From CAKSHP01 sp045636325 (GTDB lineage Bacteria; Bacillota; Clostridia; UBA1381; UMGS1253): a DNA stretch of 64,000 nucleotides. Each line of letters starts with the position of its first letter. Within the stretch, counting starts at the first letter, position 1. The translations under genes were made by a program, and so were the position numbers. The stretch covers positions 1 through 64,000 of the forward strand of contig JAZTXH010000006.1 in NCBI GenBank assembly GCA_045636325.1. Reading direction: 5' to 3'. The notes under the pieces are model-generated. The model worked only from the letters and a program-made list of their open reading frames with translations, made no database searches and was not told the origin of the DNA. Below, one piece after another: positions 42,542-51,956 of the stretch.

Positions 42542-45043
42542 TTATTCTTCTGTGGTTTCTGTGGTTTCGTCTGCTTTGGCATTTACTTCTCCACTCTCCG
42601 CTTCTTCCTCTTCTTCAAGAGGTTCAGCAGTTGCAAGAGCAACAATCTTAACACCGTCATCAAGTCTCATCAGACGAACACCCTTTGTTACTCTTGAATA
42701 AGTGCCGATTTCTTCGGTTTTCATTCTTATAATAACTCCTGCATCTGTAATAAGAATCAGGTCGTCACCTTCTTTTACACTTTGAATACCTGCTATTTTT
42801 CCAGTCTGCTCACTTATGCGGTAAGTAAGTACACCTTTGCCACCTCTGTTCTGGGTTTTGTATTCATCCATTTCGGTCTTTTTGCCGTATCCCTTTTCGG
42901 TTACAACCAAAAGTGATGTGCTTTCATCTGCCACACACGCACCCACAACCTTATCGTCACCTGAAAGACGTATTGCACGAACACCTCGAGCCATTCTGCC
43001 CATTGTTCTGCCATTTTTTTCATCAAAACGGATTGCCATACCATTCATAGTTGCCACAATAACATCACAGTTACCATCAGTTAATTCAACCTTTATAACC
43101 TCGTCACCTTCGTCAAGACCAATTGCCCAGAAACCATTTTTACGACTGGTATCATATTCCATAAGGGCAGTTCTCTTAATAACGCCGTTTTTCGTGATAA
43201 AGGTTAGGTATTTATCTTCAGTGAATTCACGCAGGGTAATGGTTGCTGAAATCTTTTCTTCAGGCGCAAGCTCTAAAAGATTTACAATTGCGCTGCCTTT
43301 TGCCTGCCTGCCCGCTTCAGGAATCTGATAACCCTTAAGCTTAAACATCCTTCCCTTATTGGTAAAGAATAAGATATGGTCGTGAGTTGATGTGGTCATA
43401 ATATTTTCCACAAAGTCTTCATCACGCACAGTTTGTGCTGAGATACCTTTGCCGCCACGATGCTGGGAACGGTAAGTATCAACGGGCATACGCTTAACAT
43501 ATCCGAAATGAGTCATTGTAATAACAACATCCTCTTCATCAATAAGGTCTTCCACGTCAATTTCGTCAACTGCATTCGCAATTTCGGTACGTCTACCGTC
43601 GTCATATTTATCCTTGAGTTCTAAAAGGTCTGTTTTGATAATTTCAACTACAAGCTTTTCATCACCTAAAATTTCGTTATAGCGCTTGATAAGCGCTTTA
43701 ACTTCCTCTAATTCATCGTGAATCTTTTGTCTTTCAAGACCGCTTAGACGACCAAGCTTCATATCAACTATTGCCTGAGCCTGAATATCGGTAAGCGAAA
43801 AGCGCGCCATCAGCTGCTCTTTTGCATCGCTTATGCCGCCTTTTGCATTTCTGATAGTATTAATAACCTCATCAATATTATCAACCGCAATATTAAGACC
43901 AAGCAAAATGTGCTCTCTGTCTAAAGCTTTTCTTAAATCATATTTGGTTTTTCTTATAACAACTTCTTTCTGGAATTCGATATAATAATCAATAACCTGA
44001 CGCAAATTCAAAAGCTTGGGTTCTGTTTTGTTAACCAGTGCTATCATATTTACACAAAAGCTTTCCTGAAGCTGAGTAAATTTATAAAACTGATTTAAAA
44101 TAACATTTGCATTGCCTTCTTTTTTAACGTCAACCACAATTCTCATGCCGTCACGATCTGACTCGTCTCGGATTTCAGAAACGCCTTCGACTCTCTTATC
44201 ACGCACAAGCTCGCCCATTTTTTCAACAAGCCTTGCCTTATTAACCTGATAAGGAATTTCAGTTATAATAATCTGTGGATGTGAGCCGTTTTCTTCAATT
44301 GTAGCTCTTGCGCGCATCAAAATTCTGCCGCGCCCCGTATGATATGCCGCACGGATACCGCTTCTTCCCATTATTATAGCGCCTGTAGGAAAATCAGGAC
44401 CCTTAATATATCCGATAAGCTCGTCAATTGTGATATTAGGGTCATCTAACACAGCAACCACGCCGTCAATTACTTCTCCAAGGTTATGGGGCGGAATATT
44501 TGTTGCCATAGCAACAGCAATACCCGAAGAACCATTTACCAGAAGGTTTGGGAATTTTGATGTGATAACGCTTGGTTCCTGACGGGAATCGTCAAAGTTA
44601 GGAACAAAATCAACAGTGTCTTTGTCAATATCAACAAGCATTTCCACTGCCATTTTGCTCATTTTTGACTCGGTATAACGGTAAGCAGCAGCCGGATCAC
44701 CGTCTACTGAACCAAAGTTACCCTGACCGTCAACCAAAGGATATCTCATAGAAAAGTCCTGAGCAAGACGAACAAGGGCATCATAAACCGAAGCATCTCC
44801 GTGAGGGTGATATTTACCCAAAACGTCACCAACGGTTGCCGCACATTTTTTATATTTTTTATCGGGTGTAAGGCCCGCCTCATGCATGGTATACAATATA
44901 CGGCGGTGAACGGGTTTCAAACCGTCTCTTACATCGGGAAGTGCTCTGCCGATAATAACACTCATGGCGTATTCAAGATACGCCTTTTCCATTTCGTCAG
45001 ACACTTCAACGTCAACGATTGATTGCATTTCGTAATCAGCCAT
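42542..45043 (-). CDS. gyrA: DNA gyrase subunit A
   Basis: The 833-residue subunit cuts and rejoins DNA in the gyrase A2B2 complex. The catalytic tyrosine is in AAAYRYTESKMSK, and the C-terminal DNA-wrapping beta-pinwheel has the GyrA box-like QHRGGKGIS. The quinolone-determining region reads HPHGDASVYDALVRLAQ: the position equal to E. coli Ser83 is Ala and Asp87 is kept. The start at 45043 has CAGGAG upstream; a frame to 45082 is less likely. gyrB is not in the window. It lies 56 bases after gpmI and is probably co-transcribed with glycolytic genes. Confidence 0.96.
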   Translation of the reverse strand: MADYEMQSIVDVEVSDEMEKAYLEYAMSVIIGRALPDVRDGLKPVHRRILYTMHEAGLTPDKKYKKCAATVGDVLGKYHPHGDASVYDALVRLAQDFSMRYPLVDGQGNFGSVDGDPAAAYRYTESKMSKMAVEMLVDIDKDTVDFVPNFDDSRQEPSVITSKFPNLLVNGSSGIAVAMATNIPPHNLGEVIDGVVAVLDDPNITIDELIGYIKGPDFPTGAIIMGRSGIRAAYHTGRGRILMRARATIEENGSHPQIIITEIPYQVNKARLVEKMGELVRDKRVEGVSEIRDESDRDGMRIVVDVKKEGNANVILNQFYKFTQLQESFCVNMIALVNKTEPKLLNLRQVIDYYIEFQKEVVIRKTKYDLRKALDREHILLGLNIAVDNIDEVINTIRNAKGGISDAKEQLMARFSLTDIQAQAIVDMKLGRLSGLERQKIHDELEEVKALIKRYNEILGDEKLVVEIIKTDLLELKDKYDDGRRTEIANAVDEIDVEDLIDEEDVVITMTHFGYVKRMPVDTYRSQHRGGKGISAQTVRDEDFVENIMTTSTHDHILFFTNKGRMFKLKGYQIPEAGRQAKGSAIVNLLELAPEEKISATITLREFTEDKYLTFITKNGVIKRTALMEYDTSRKNGFWAIGLDEGDEVIKVELTDGNCDVIVATMNGMAIRFDEKNGRTMGRMARGVRAIRLSGDDKVVGACVADESTSLLVVTEKGYGKKTEMDEYKTQNRGGKGVLTYRISEQTGKIAGIQSVKEGDDLILITDAGVIIRMKTEEIGTYSRVTKGVRLMRLDDGVKIVALATAEPLEEEEEAESGEVNAKADETTETTEE

Positions 45044-45099
45044 ATTTTTCTCCTGTTCCGCCGGTTGTATTTTTTTAAACACAACGGCATAAGGTTTTA

Positions 45100-46611
45100 T
45101 TATTTTACAAGCATACTTTCGCCTGTCATTTCAGTTGGCTTTTCAAGCCCCATCATATCAAGAAGTGTGGGTGCGATATCTGCCAGTCTTCCTTCCGACT
45201 TAAGCTTACCGTCGTAATTTACCATTACCATAGGCACCGAATTTGTTGAATGTGCGGTAACTACATTACCCTCATCATCAAACATTTCATCTGCATTGCC
45301 GTGGTCCGCTGTAACAAGTGCACAGCCACCCATTTTAATAATTGCATCAATAGTTTTGCCAAGGCATTCATCAACTGCTTCAACTGCAGCTTTTGCACAG
45401 TCAAACACACCTGTGTGACCTACCATGTCACAGTTTGCATAGTTAAGCACAATAACATCATACTTATCTGATTCAATTCTTTTTACCACTTCATCAGCAA
45501 CTTCGTAAGCACTCATTTCAGGCTTTAAGTCATAAGTTGCAACCTTTGGTGATGCTATTAAAGCACGGTCTTCGTTTTCATATTCTTTTTCAACGCCACC
45601 GTTAAAGAAGAATGTTACGTGGGCATACTTTTCTGTTTCAGCAATTCTAAGCTGTGTAAGACCTTTTTTGCTAATATATTCACCAAAAGTATTTTCAAGA
45701 CTTGTGGGTTTAAATGCCACATCAACGTTAGGCATTGTTTTATCATACTGTGTCATACACACATAATAAAGCGGGAAAAATTCTCTTTCAAAACCATCAA
45801 AGCTTTCGTCAACAAATGTGCGTGTTATTTCACGGGCACGGTCAGGACGGAAGTTAAAGAATATAACAGAGTCATTAGCTTTGATTGTGTCGCCGCCGCT
45901 TATAACAGTGGGCACAACAAACTCATCATTAACGCCTTCTTTGTAAGAAGCGCGGATTGCATCTTCTGCCACGTCTGCTTTATTACCTTCTCCTTTAACC
46001 ATTGCATCGTATGCTTTAGCTACTCTTTCCCAACGGTTATCTCTGTCCATTGCGTAGTATCTGCCCATAACGGAAGCAATTTTTCCTGTGCCGATTTGGC
46101 TAAGCTTTAACTCAAGCTCTCTTACATAATCTGCACCGGTTGTAGGGCCAACGTCACGTCCGTCAAGGAAGCAGTGAACAAAAACCTTTTTAAGACCCAT
46201 TTTCTTTGCAAGCTCTACAATCGCATAAAGATGTGTATTGTGAGAATGAACGCCGCCGTCAGACACAAGACCCATAATATGAAGTGAAGAATTATTATGC
46301 TTTGCATTTTTAATCGCTGCTAAAAATGCCTCGTTTTCAAAGAAGTCACCGTCGTCTATAGTTTTTGTGATTCTTGTAAGCTCCTGATAAACAATTCTTC
46401 CTGCGCCTATATTTGTATGTCCAACCTCAGAGTTGCCCATCTGACCATCGGGCAAACCAACGTCAAGGCCGCTTGCATTAATTTTATTGTGAGGATATTT
46501 TTCCATCAAAGAATCCATAACCGGTGTCTTTGCCGCATCAATTGCTGACTGCTTTTTATCCTTTGCTATACCATAACCATCTAAAATTATAAGAGCAGTA
46601 GGTTTTTTCAT
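45100..46611 (-). CDS. gpmI: 2,3-bisphosphoglycerate-independent phosphoglycerate mutase
   Basis: The 503-residue, two-domain enzyme interconverts 3- and 2-phosphoglycerate using two Mn2+ ions. The phospho-serine is in MGNSEVGHTNIGAGR. Other signatures are HCFLDGRDVGPTTG, NFRPDRAREITR, VLNYANCDMVGHTG and the C-terminal TADHGNADEM. It is the alkaline-phosphatase-superfamily form, unrelated to histidine-type mutases. It follows tpiA by about 120 bases that include a hairpin. Confidence 0.96.
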   Translation of the reverse strand: MKKPTALIILDGYGIAKDKKQSAIDAAKTPVMDSLMEKYPHNKINASGLDVGLPDGQMGNSEVGHTNIGAGRIVYQELTRITKTIDDGDFFENEAFLAAIKNAKHNNSSLHIMGLVSDGGVHSHNTHLYAIVELAKKMGLKKVFVHCFLDGRDVGPTTGADYVRELELKLSQIGTGKIASVMGRYYAMDRDNRWERVAKAYDAMVKGEGNKADVAEDAIRASYKEGVNDEFVVPTVISGGDTIKANDSVIFFNFRPDRAREITRTFVDESFDGFEREFFPLYYVCMTQYDKTMPNVDVAFKPTSLENTFGEYISKKGLTQLRIAETEKYAHVTFFFNGGVEKEYENEDRALIASPKVATYDLKPEMSAYEVADEVVKRIESDKYDVIVLNYANCDMVGHTGVFDCAKAAVEAVDECLGKTIDAIIKMGGCALVTADHGNADEMFDDEGNVVTAHSTNSVPMVMVNYDGKLKSEGRLADIAPTLLDMMGLEKPTEMTGESMLVK

Positions 46612-46685
46612 CTAACCAATCCTTCCTTTTTTCACGCAAAAATGTTTGTTTTTTCTGTATGTTTTCTCCCAATAATAGGCATAAA

Positions 46686-46713
46686 GGGTAAGGATATAAA
46701 AATACCCTCACCC
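46686..46713 (-). other. Intergenic hairpin between tpiA and gpmI
   Basis: Arms 46686-46693 and 46706-46713 (GGGTAAGG/CCTCACCC, one G-T pair) form an 8-base stem in the 121-base gap. No long U-run follows on the minus strand, so a processing or stabilising role is as likely as termination. Confidence 0.45.
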
Positions 46714-46732
46714 CTGATGTATTAAATTTTAA

Positions 46733-47479
46733 TTAAAACTTTACTATATCAGTAAAATCTTGAACCTTAAGGCTTGCACCGCCAACAAGACCGCCGTCGA
46801 TATCGCTCATACCGAAAAGCTCTGCTGCATTGCTGCCCTTAACGCTTCCGCCGTACTGAATGATGATTGCATCTGCAACCTCTGCGCCGTAAAGCTCTCC
46901 GATAACAACTCTTATGGCTGCGCAAACTTCATTAGCCTGCTCACTTGTAGCAGTTTTACCTGTACCGATTGCCCAGATGGGTTCATATGCTATAATAACG
47001 CCCTTTGCATCTTCAGCACTTACGTTCATAAATGCAATTTTAACCTGAGAACGGATTAAGTCAATTGTGATACCCTGTTCTCTTTCTTCTAAAGATTCAC
47101 CAACACAAACAATAGGCTTTAAGCCTTTTTCAATTGCTTTAATAACCTTTTTGTTAACTGTTACGTCAGTTTCAGCAAAATACTGTCTTCTTTCGCTGTG
47201 ACCTATAATAACATATTCAACACCGATATCTGTAAGCATATCTGCACTTACTTCGCCTGTGTAAGCACCCGAATCTTCAAAAAATAAATTTTGTGCACCA
47301 ATTTTAATGTTCGTTCCTTTTGCAGCTTCAACTGCGCCGGGAAGGCATACGAAAGGTACGCAAGCGATAACGTCTGCTTTTGCATCAGCCACGCTGGGTG
47401 CTAATTCTTTAATAAATGCTACTGTCTCGGAAGGAGTTTTGTTCATCTTCCAGTTACCTGCTACAACTACTTTTCTCAT
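46733..47479 (-). CDS. tpiA: Triosephosphate isomerase
   Basis: The 248-residue TIM-barrel enzyme interconverts dihydroxyacetone phosphate and glyceraldehyde 3-phosphate. It has AGNWKMNKTPSE (catalytic lysine), the catalytic histidine in IGHSERRQYF, the catalytic glutamate in AYEPIWAIGTGKTAT (loop 6) and YGGSVKGSNA. I chose the ATG at 47479. An in-frame TTG two codons earlier lies closer to AAGGA and remains possible. The gene is part of the pgk-tpiA-gpmI set. Confidence 0.95.
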   Translation of the reverse strand: MRKVVVAGNWKMNKTPSETVAFIKELAPSVADAKADVIACVPFVCLPGAVEAAKGTNIKIGAQNLFFEDSGAYTGEVSADMLTDIGVEYVIIGHSERRQYFAETDVTVNKKVIKAIEKGLKPIVCVGESLEEREQGITIDLIRSQVKIAFMNVSAEDAKGVIIAYEPIWAIGTGKTATSEQANEVCAAIRVVIGELYGAEVADAIIIQYGGSVKGSNAAELFGMSDIDGGLVGGASLKVQDFTDIVKF

Positions 47480-47540
47480 TTTCAATATATTCCTTTCTGT
47501 TAGCTTTTTCAAAAAAAGCGTCTTTTTTCGAATTTATAAA

Positions 47541-48737
47541 TTATTTATCCTGCAATGCTGCTATACCAGGAAGTTCCTTGCCCTCAAGGAATTCAAGAGA
47601 AGCTCCTCCGCCTGTTGAAATGTGGCTCATCTTATCTCCAAGTCCTGCTTGGTTAACAGCTGCAACGCTGTCACCGCCACCAATGATTGTTACAGCGTCT
47701 AACTCTGCAAGCATCTGCGCAATAGCGTTTGTGCCCTTTGCAAAGTTGCTCATTTCAAATACTCCCATAGGTCCGTTCCATACAACAGTCTTTGCATCCT
47801 TTAGTGCATCCTTGTAAAGTGCAATTGTTTTTTCGCCGATGTCAAGCCCCATCCAACCTTCTTCAATTGTGCCTGCTACCGCTGTCTTAAAGGGAACATT
47901 GTTGGAAAATTCCTGAGCAACAACGGTATCAACAGGGATTAAAAGCTTAACACCTTTTTCATCAGCCTTTGCCATCATTTCTTTTGCATAATCAATATAG
48001 TCTGTCTCTAAAAGAGAATCGCCAACACTGTGTCCCAATGCTTTCATAAATGTATAAGCCATACCGCCACCAATGATTAGTGTGTCAACTTTCTCTAAAA
48101 GATTGTTAATAACAGAAATTTTTGAAGAAACCTTTGAGCCACCAAGAATAGCAACGCAAGGTCTTACGGGATTGTTCACTGCATTGCCCAAAAATTCAAG
48201 TTCTTTCTGAATAAGGTAACCGCATGCAGCTGTATCAACATAATTTGTTACACCAACTGTAGAACAGTGGGCTCTGTGCGCAGTACCGAAAGCGTCATTT
48301 ACAAATACATCTGCAAGAGAGGCAAGCTCTTTGCTGAAGTTTTCCACATTCTTTGTTTCTTCCGCTCTGTAACGGGTGTTTTCCAATAAAACAACGTCAC
48401 CATCTTTCATTTCTGCAACTGCTTTTTTAGCATTTTCGCCAACAACTTCAGCATCTGCTGCAAAAACAACATCTTTGCCTAATTTTTCGGAAAGACGCTT
48501 TGCGACGGGAGCCAAAGAAAATTCAGGTTTTGGCTCACCCTTGGGCTTACCCATATGTGAACATAAAATAACTTTTGCACCCTGCTCAATTAGATATTTG
48601 ATTGTGGGAAGTGCACCAACAATTCTTGTTTCGTCTGTAATATTTTTGTTTTCATCAAGGGGCACGTTAAAATCACAACGCACCAATACTTTTTTGCCCG
48701 CAACGGCAATGTCTTCAACAGTTTTTTTGTTTAACAT
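47541..48737 (-). CDS. pgk: Phosphoglycerate kinase
   Basis: The 398-residue enzyme makes ATP from 1,3-bisphosphoglycerate in glycolysis. It shows VLVRCDFNVPLDENKN, LCSHMGKPKGEPKPE, LLENTRYRAEET, AILGGSKVSSKI and the nucleotide-binding IIGGGDSVAAVNQAG. The ATG at 48737 has GAGGTG upstream; an earlier ATG at 48755 has no site. It opens the pgk-tpiA-gpmI-gyrA set. gap is not next to it, unlike many Firmicutes. Confidence 0.96.
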   Translation of the reverse strand: MLNKKTVEDIAVAGKKVLVRCDFNVPLDENKNITDETRIVGALPTIKYLIEQGAKVILCSHMGKPKGEPKPEFSLAPVAKRLSEKLGKDVVFAADAEVVGENAKKAVAEMKDGDVVLLENTRYRAEETKNVENFSKELASLADVFVNDAFGTAHRAHCSTVGVTNYVDTAACGYLIQKELEFLGNAVNNPVRPCVAILGGSKVSSKISVINNLLEKVDTLIIGGGMAYTFMKALGHSVGDSLLETDYIDYAKEMMAKADEKGVKLLIPVDTVVAQEFSNNVPFKTAVAGTIEEGWMGLDIGEKTIALYKDALKDAKTVVWNGPMGVFEMSNFAKGTNAIAQMLAELDAVTIIGGGDSVAAVNQAGLGDKMSHISTGGGASLEFLEGKELPGIAALQDK

Positions 48738-48793
48738 CAAAAAACACCTCTTCATAAAAATTTATTACATTGTAATATGCATATATCAGTTGC

Positions 48794-48835
48794 GGCGGAC
48801 AGGAGCCTATAATAAATTTGTCCAGTTTGTCCACC
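48794..48835 (-). promoter_or_regulatory. Stem-loop in the pgk leader
   Basis: GGCGGACA (48794-48801) can pair with TGTCCACC (48828-48835), one G-T pair. The loop holds a second TGTCCA copy in direct repeat. It lies between the promoter and pgk and could be an operator pair or an RNA hairpin. Confidence 0.4.
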
Positions 48836-48842
48836 ACTATAC

Positions 48843-48871
48843 ATTTTACACTATTTTTTCATTTTTTTCAA
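48843..48871 (-). promoter_or_regulatory. Probable promoter of the glycolytic operon
   Basis: On the minus strand TTGAAA (48866-48871) and TAAAAT (48843-48848) are 17 bases apart. Confidence 0.6.
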
Positions 48872-49298
48872 GTATTATCTTTAAAAAACTTTAAAAATAA
48901 TATATAAATTTTACATTTAAAATAAGACATTTTTTCATAACTATATACATATTCATATAAGAAAAACCTTTTTTAAAAAATCCATCTTTCTTAGTTACTG
49001 CTTTTTCCCATCTGTTGCGCCCGACTTTTAAAAATTTTTAACTTTTTTACAAAAACGAGTCCGTTTTTTCTACATGGTGCATCCTGCACGGGACTCAAAA
49101 TTGAACTTGCATCCCAAAAAAATGCAACTGTTTCTTCACTGATTATATATTTTTTGCCGTTTTTTGCGATTTTACACTTTTCAGTTTTTATCGGCATTTT
49201 TCGGTCTTTTTAAACGAATACTATCATTTTTTTTGAAACATTCCAAAGAAATGATACTGTTTTCTTTTAAAAAATTTTGAAATAAAAATAAGTGACAG
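48872..49298. other. AT-rich intergenic region with no convincing gene
   Basis: No reading frame here has a good ribosome site. A minus-strand frame at 48991-49197 (68 residues) lacks one and resembles nothing I know. A nested hairpin occurs at 49057-49096 (GAGTCC/GGACTC enclosing GTGCA/TGCAC), which might belong to a small RNA, but no matching promoter and terminator pair is clear. Confidence 0.4.
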
Positions 49299-49327
49299 TT
49301 TACAAACAAAAAAAAATATGTTATAGT
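49299..49327 (+). promoter_or_regulatory. Probable promoter of the ABC permease genes
   Basis: TTTACA (49299-49304) and TATAGT (49322-49327) are 17 bases apart. A palindromic AATGT-N7-ACATT follows near 49338-49354 and may be an operator. The leader is about 150 bases. Confidence 0.5.
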
Positions 49328-49485
49328 TATATACGAAAATGTTGTTCGTACATTTTATTGCAGGGAAAGACAGCTTGTAAAATTGTTGTAACCCGTTTTT
49401 AAACTTTAAATCGTCAGTCAACCTTTTTAAAAGCGCAGTCACCTCAGCACTCAAAACTATATATGCAAAAAAAGGAGGAAATCAC

Positions 49486-50895
49486 ATGTCTAATGTGGTT
49501 AAAAAAGTCGGTATTTTTGAACCGCCGGCTAAACCGAAGATCACTAAAAAAATGAAAGCCACTATGGCAAAGTCAGGTCTTAGTGATGCTGAGCAGAAAA
49601 AAGCCCTTGCTGAGCAGTTGGAAGCCGCTAAAGCTCAGTACATTGAAGACAAGGCCGCTTGGGATGCAAAACCCGTAAGCGATCCTCAGACCGTTGCTGC
49701 TCTCAAGTCAGACCTTGATGAATTTAAGTCATCTCTTGCGGCAAAGAAGGCTGAAATAGCAAAAAATTATGCTGATGCAATTGAAGTTGCAAAAGGGCTT
49801 GAACCATTTGAAAAGAGCGTCGCAATAATGAACGCGAAAGAAACAAAACACAATGCACTCCTCGATTTAAAAGAAGAGGAACGTGTTAAGGTTGAGGCCT
49901 ACGAAAAGGTAACCTCTTCTCCTGCTCAGATTTACAACCGTAAACAGAGACAGAAAACATTGGCTGCCATCTGGCGTGACAGGTACCTTTATTTAATGCT
50001 TCTTCCATTTGTCGCATGGTATGCAGTATTCCATTATCTTCCCATTTATGGGTTAACAATGGCTTTTCGTGCAAGAAGAAAATTTCAACCTCAGAAGGCT
50101 CCTTTTCTTTGGGAGGTTGGTCAGAATCCCTTTGCTCACTTTGAGCAGTTCTTAAGAAGTGAATACGCTTTTAGACTTTTCAGAAACACTATTGTTATTA
50201 ACTTGATGAGCTTGGTGTTTTCGTTCCCGATGCCGATTATATTCGCGCTTCTGTTAAACGAATTAAGATCAAAGCTTTTCAAAACAACTACACAGACAAT
50301 ATCTTATCTGCCTCACTTTATTTCAGCGGTTGTTGTTGCAGGTCTTGTAACAAACTTCCTTGCTCCTACAGGTATGATAAATACTGCTATTAACGCAATC
50401 TTCAAGCCTGAAGTTGAGGTTACCACGGATTACCTTGCATATCCCGGTCTTTTCAAATGGATATTTATTTTAATGGGCATCTGGCAGGGGACTGGTTTCG
50501 GTTCTATTATTTATACATCAGCTCTTGCAGGTGTTGACCAAGAGCTTTACGAAGCCGCTCACATTGACGGTGCTAACAGATGGAAGCAGGTTCTTCACAT
50601 CACATTACCCAGCATTTTCCCCACAATTGCAATTATGCTTATCATGCGTTTGGGTAACATTTTAAACCTTGGTTTCGAAGCGATTATCTTATTATACAGA
50701 CCGGAAACATATGAAACAGCCGATGTTATTTCATCTTACATATATCGTCTTGGTCTTGGTGCCGGCACATCCGGCGCATCAACAGACTATAACGTTTCAA
50801 CAGCAACAGGTTTGTTTAACGCTGTCATTTCATTAATACTTGTAACAATATCCAACAATGTGTCACGCAAAGTCGGCGAAGTTGGTTTGTGGTAA
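49486..50895 (+). CDS. Carbohydrate-type ABC transporter permease with long N-terminal helical extension
   Basis: The 469-residue protein has about 160 extra N-terminal residues before its first membrane helix. This part is rich in Ala, Lys and Glu and probably forms coiled-coil helices (AEQKKALAEQLEAAKAQYIE). The remainder (about 165-469) is a normal six-helix LplB-type sugar permease with the EAA loop EAAHIDGANRWKQVLHITLP that docks the ATPase. Family members are usually near 300 residues. A clear AAAGGAGG site precedes the ATG. It pairs with the next gene; substrate-binding protein and ATPase genes are absent nearby. Confidence 0.88.
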   Translation: MSNVVKKVGIFEPPAKPKITKKMKATMAKSGLSDAEQKKALAEQLEAAKAQYIEDKAAWDAKPVSDPQTVAALKSDLDEFKSSLAAKKAEIAKNYADAIEVAKGLEPFEKSVAIMNAKETKHNALLDLKEEERVKVEAYEKVTSSPAQIYNRKQRQKTLAAIWRDRYLYLMLLPFVAWYAVFHYLPIYGLTMAFRARRKFQPQKAPFLWEVGQNPFAHFEQFLRSEYAFRLFRNTIVINLMSLVFSFPMPIIFALLLNELRSKLFKTTTQTISYLPHFISAVVVAGLVTNFLAPTGMINTAINAIFKPEVEVTTDYLAYPGLFKWIFILMGIWQGTGFGSIIYTSALAGVDQELYEAAHIDGANRWKQVLHITLPSIFPTIAIMLIMRLGNILNLGFEAIILLYRPETYETADVISSYIYRLGLGAGTSGASTDYNVSTATGLFNAVISLILVTISNNVSRKVGEVGLW

Positions 50896-50913
50896 GAAAG
50901 GAGGATATTATAA

Positions 50914-51819
50914 ATGAAAATTAAACGTTCAACAGGCGAAGTTATCTTCGATATATTTAATGTCATATTTATGATTATAATAATTCTTGTTACTTTATAT
51001 CCTCTTTGGTATGTTCTTGTTTCCTCACTTTCTGATCCCCAGATGGTTGCTGAAGGTAAGACAATGTTGTGGTTTGCAAATCCCAACGGCCAATTTTTAA
51101 ACTTTGCGGCATATAAAGAAGCATTTGAATACAAAAACGGTCTTCTTCTTACGTCTTATGCCAACACAATTTATTATTCTGTTGCAGGCACAGTTGTAAG
51201 TATGATTCTTTCAATTCTTGGCGCTTATTCTCTATCCAAGAAAAGACTTAAGGGAAGATTGTTCTTTACAATGATAATGGTTATTTCAATGTGGTTTTCA
51301 GCAGGTATGATTCCTACTTATTTAAACTTTGTAAACCTTGGTTTGGAAGATACTGCTACCGGTGTTATCGTCGGCTTTGCTTTATCAGCATTTAACGTTA
51401 TTCTTGTCAGAACATATTTTGAATCAATTTCTGATTCACTTGAAGAGTCTGCTAAGATGGATGGTGCTAACGATATTACAATTCTTTTCAAAATATACAT
51501 ACCTCTTTCAGTTCCTGCAATTATGACAGTTTCACTTTACTATTTCGTAGGTAAGTGGAACGCTTACATCTGGTCACAGATTTTGTTCAAAACAGATGCT
51601 AAGATGCCTATGCAGGTGCTAATCAAGAAACTGGTTGTTGATAGACAGGCTTCAAGCGAATCCGTTTCAAACGTTGACTCTTCAACACTTGGAGGAACAA
51701 GTAGTGAAACTGTTATTTACGCAACAATTATGCTTGCTACACTACCTATGGTTATCCTTTATCCCTTCGTTCAGAAGTTCTTTGTTAAAGGTATCATGGT
51801 GGGTTCAGTTAAAGGTTGA
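50914..51819 (+). CDS. Carbohydrate-type ABC transporter permease, LplC/YtcP type
   Basis: The 301-residue second permease has six membrane helices and the EAA loop ESAKMDGANDITILFKIYIP. LplC/YtcP relatives work with an LplB-type partner in uptake of complex or host glycans. GAAAGGAGG lies 18 bases after the previous stop. No substrate-binding or ATPase gene follows; a terminator and trmK do. The pair probably uses a shared MsmX-like ATPase and a binding protein encoded elsewhere. Confidence 0.9.
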   Translation: MKIKRSTGEVIFDIFNVIFMIIIILVTLYPLWYVLVSSLSDPQMVAEGKTMLWFANPNGQFLNFAAYKEAFEYKNGLLLTSYANTIYYSVAGTVVSMILSILGAYSLSKKRLKGRLFFTMIMVISMWFSAGMIPTYLNFVNLGLEDTATGVIVGFALSAFNVILVRTYFESISDSLEESAKMDGANDITILFKIYIPLSVPAIMTVSLYYFVGKWNAYIWSQILFKTDAKMPMQVLIKKLVVDRQASSESVSNVDSSTLGGTSSETVIYATIMLATLPMVILYPFVQKFFVKGIMVGSVKG

Positions 51820-51835
51820 TATTTTAAACATTACG

Positions 51836-51876
51836 AAAATAAGCTTCGGCAATTTGCTGAGGCTTATTTTTTATTT
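51836..51876 (+). terminator. Terminator after the permease pair
   Basis: AAAATAAGC and GCTTATTTTTT pair around an inner GC-containing loop and end in T-runs. Confidence 0.75.
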
Positions 51877-51891
51877 TGAAACATTTATTCC

Positions 51892-51920
51892 TTGAAAACA
51901 CCGTGTTTATATGATAAGAT
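51892..51920 (+). promoter_or_regulatory. Promoter of trmK-nif3
   Basis: TTGAAA (51892-51897) and TAAGAT (51915-51920) are 17 bases apart, shortly before the trmK start codon. Confidence 0.55.
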
Positions 51921-51956
51921 ATATATATATTTTTTTGTTTGCGAAAGGAATAAGAA

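Noticed and set aside
48991..49197. 68-residue minus-strand reading frame
   Set aside because: It has no ribosome site or recognisable domain and lies in AT-rich intergenic DNA where chance frames are common.
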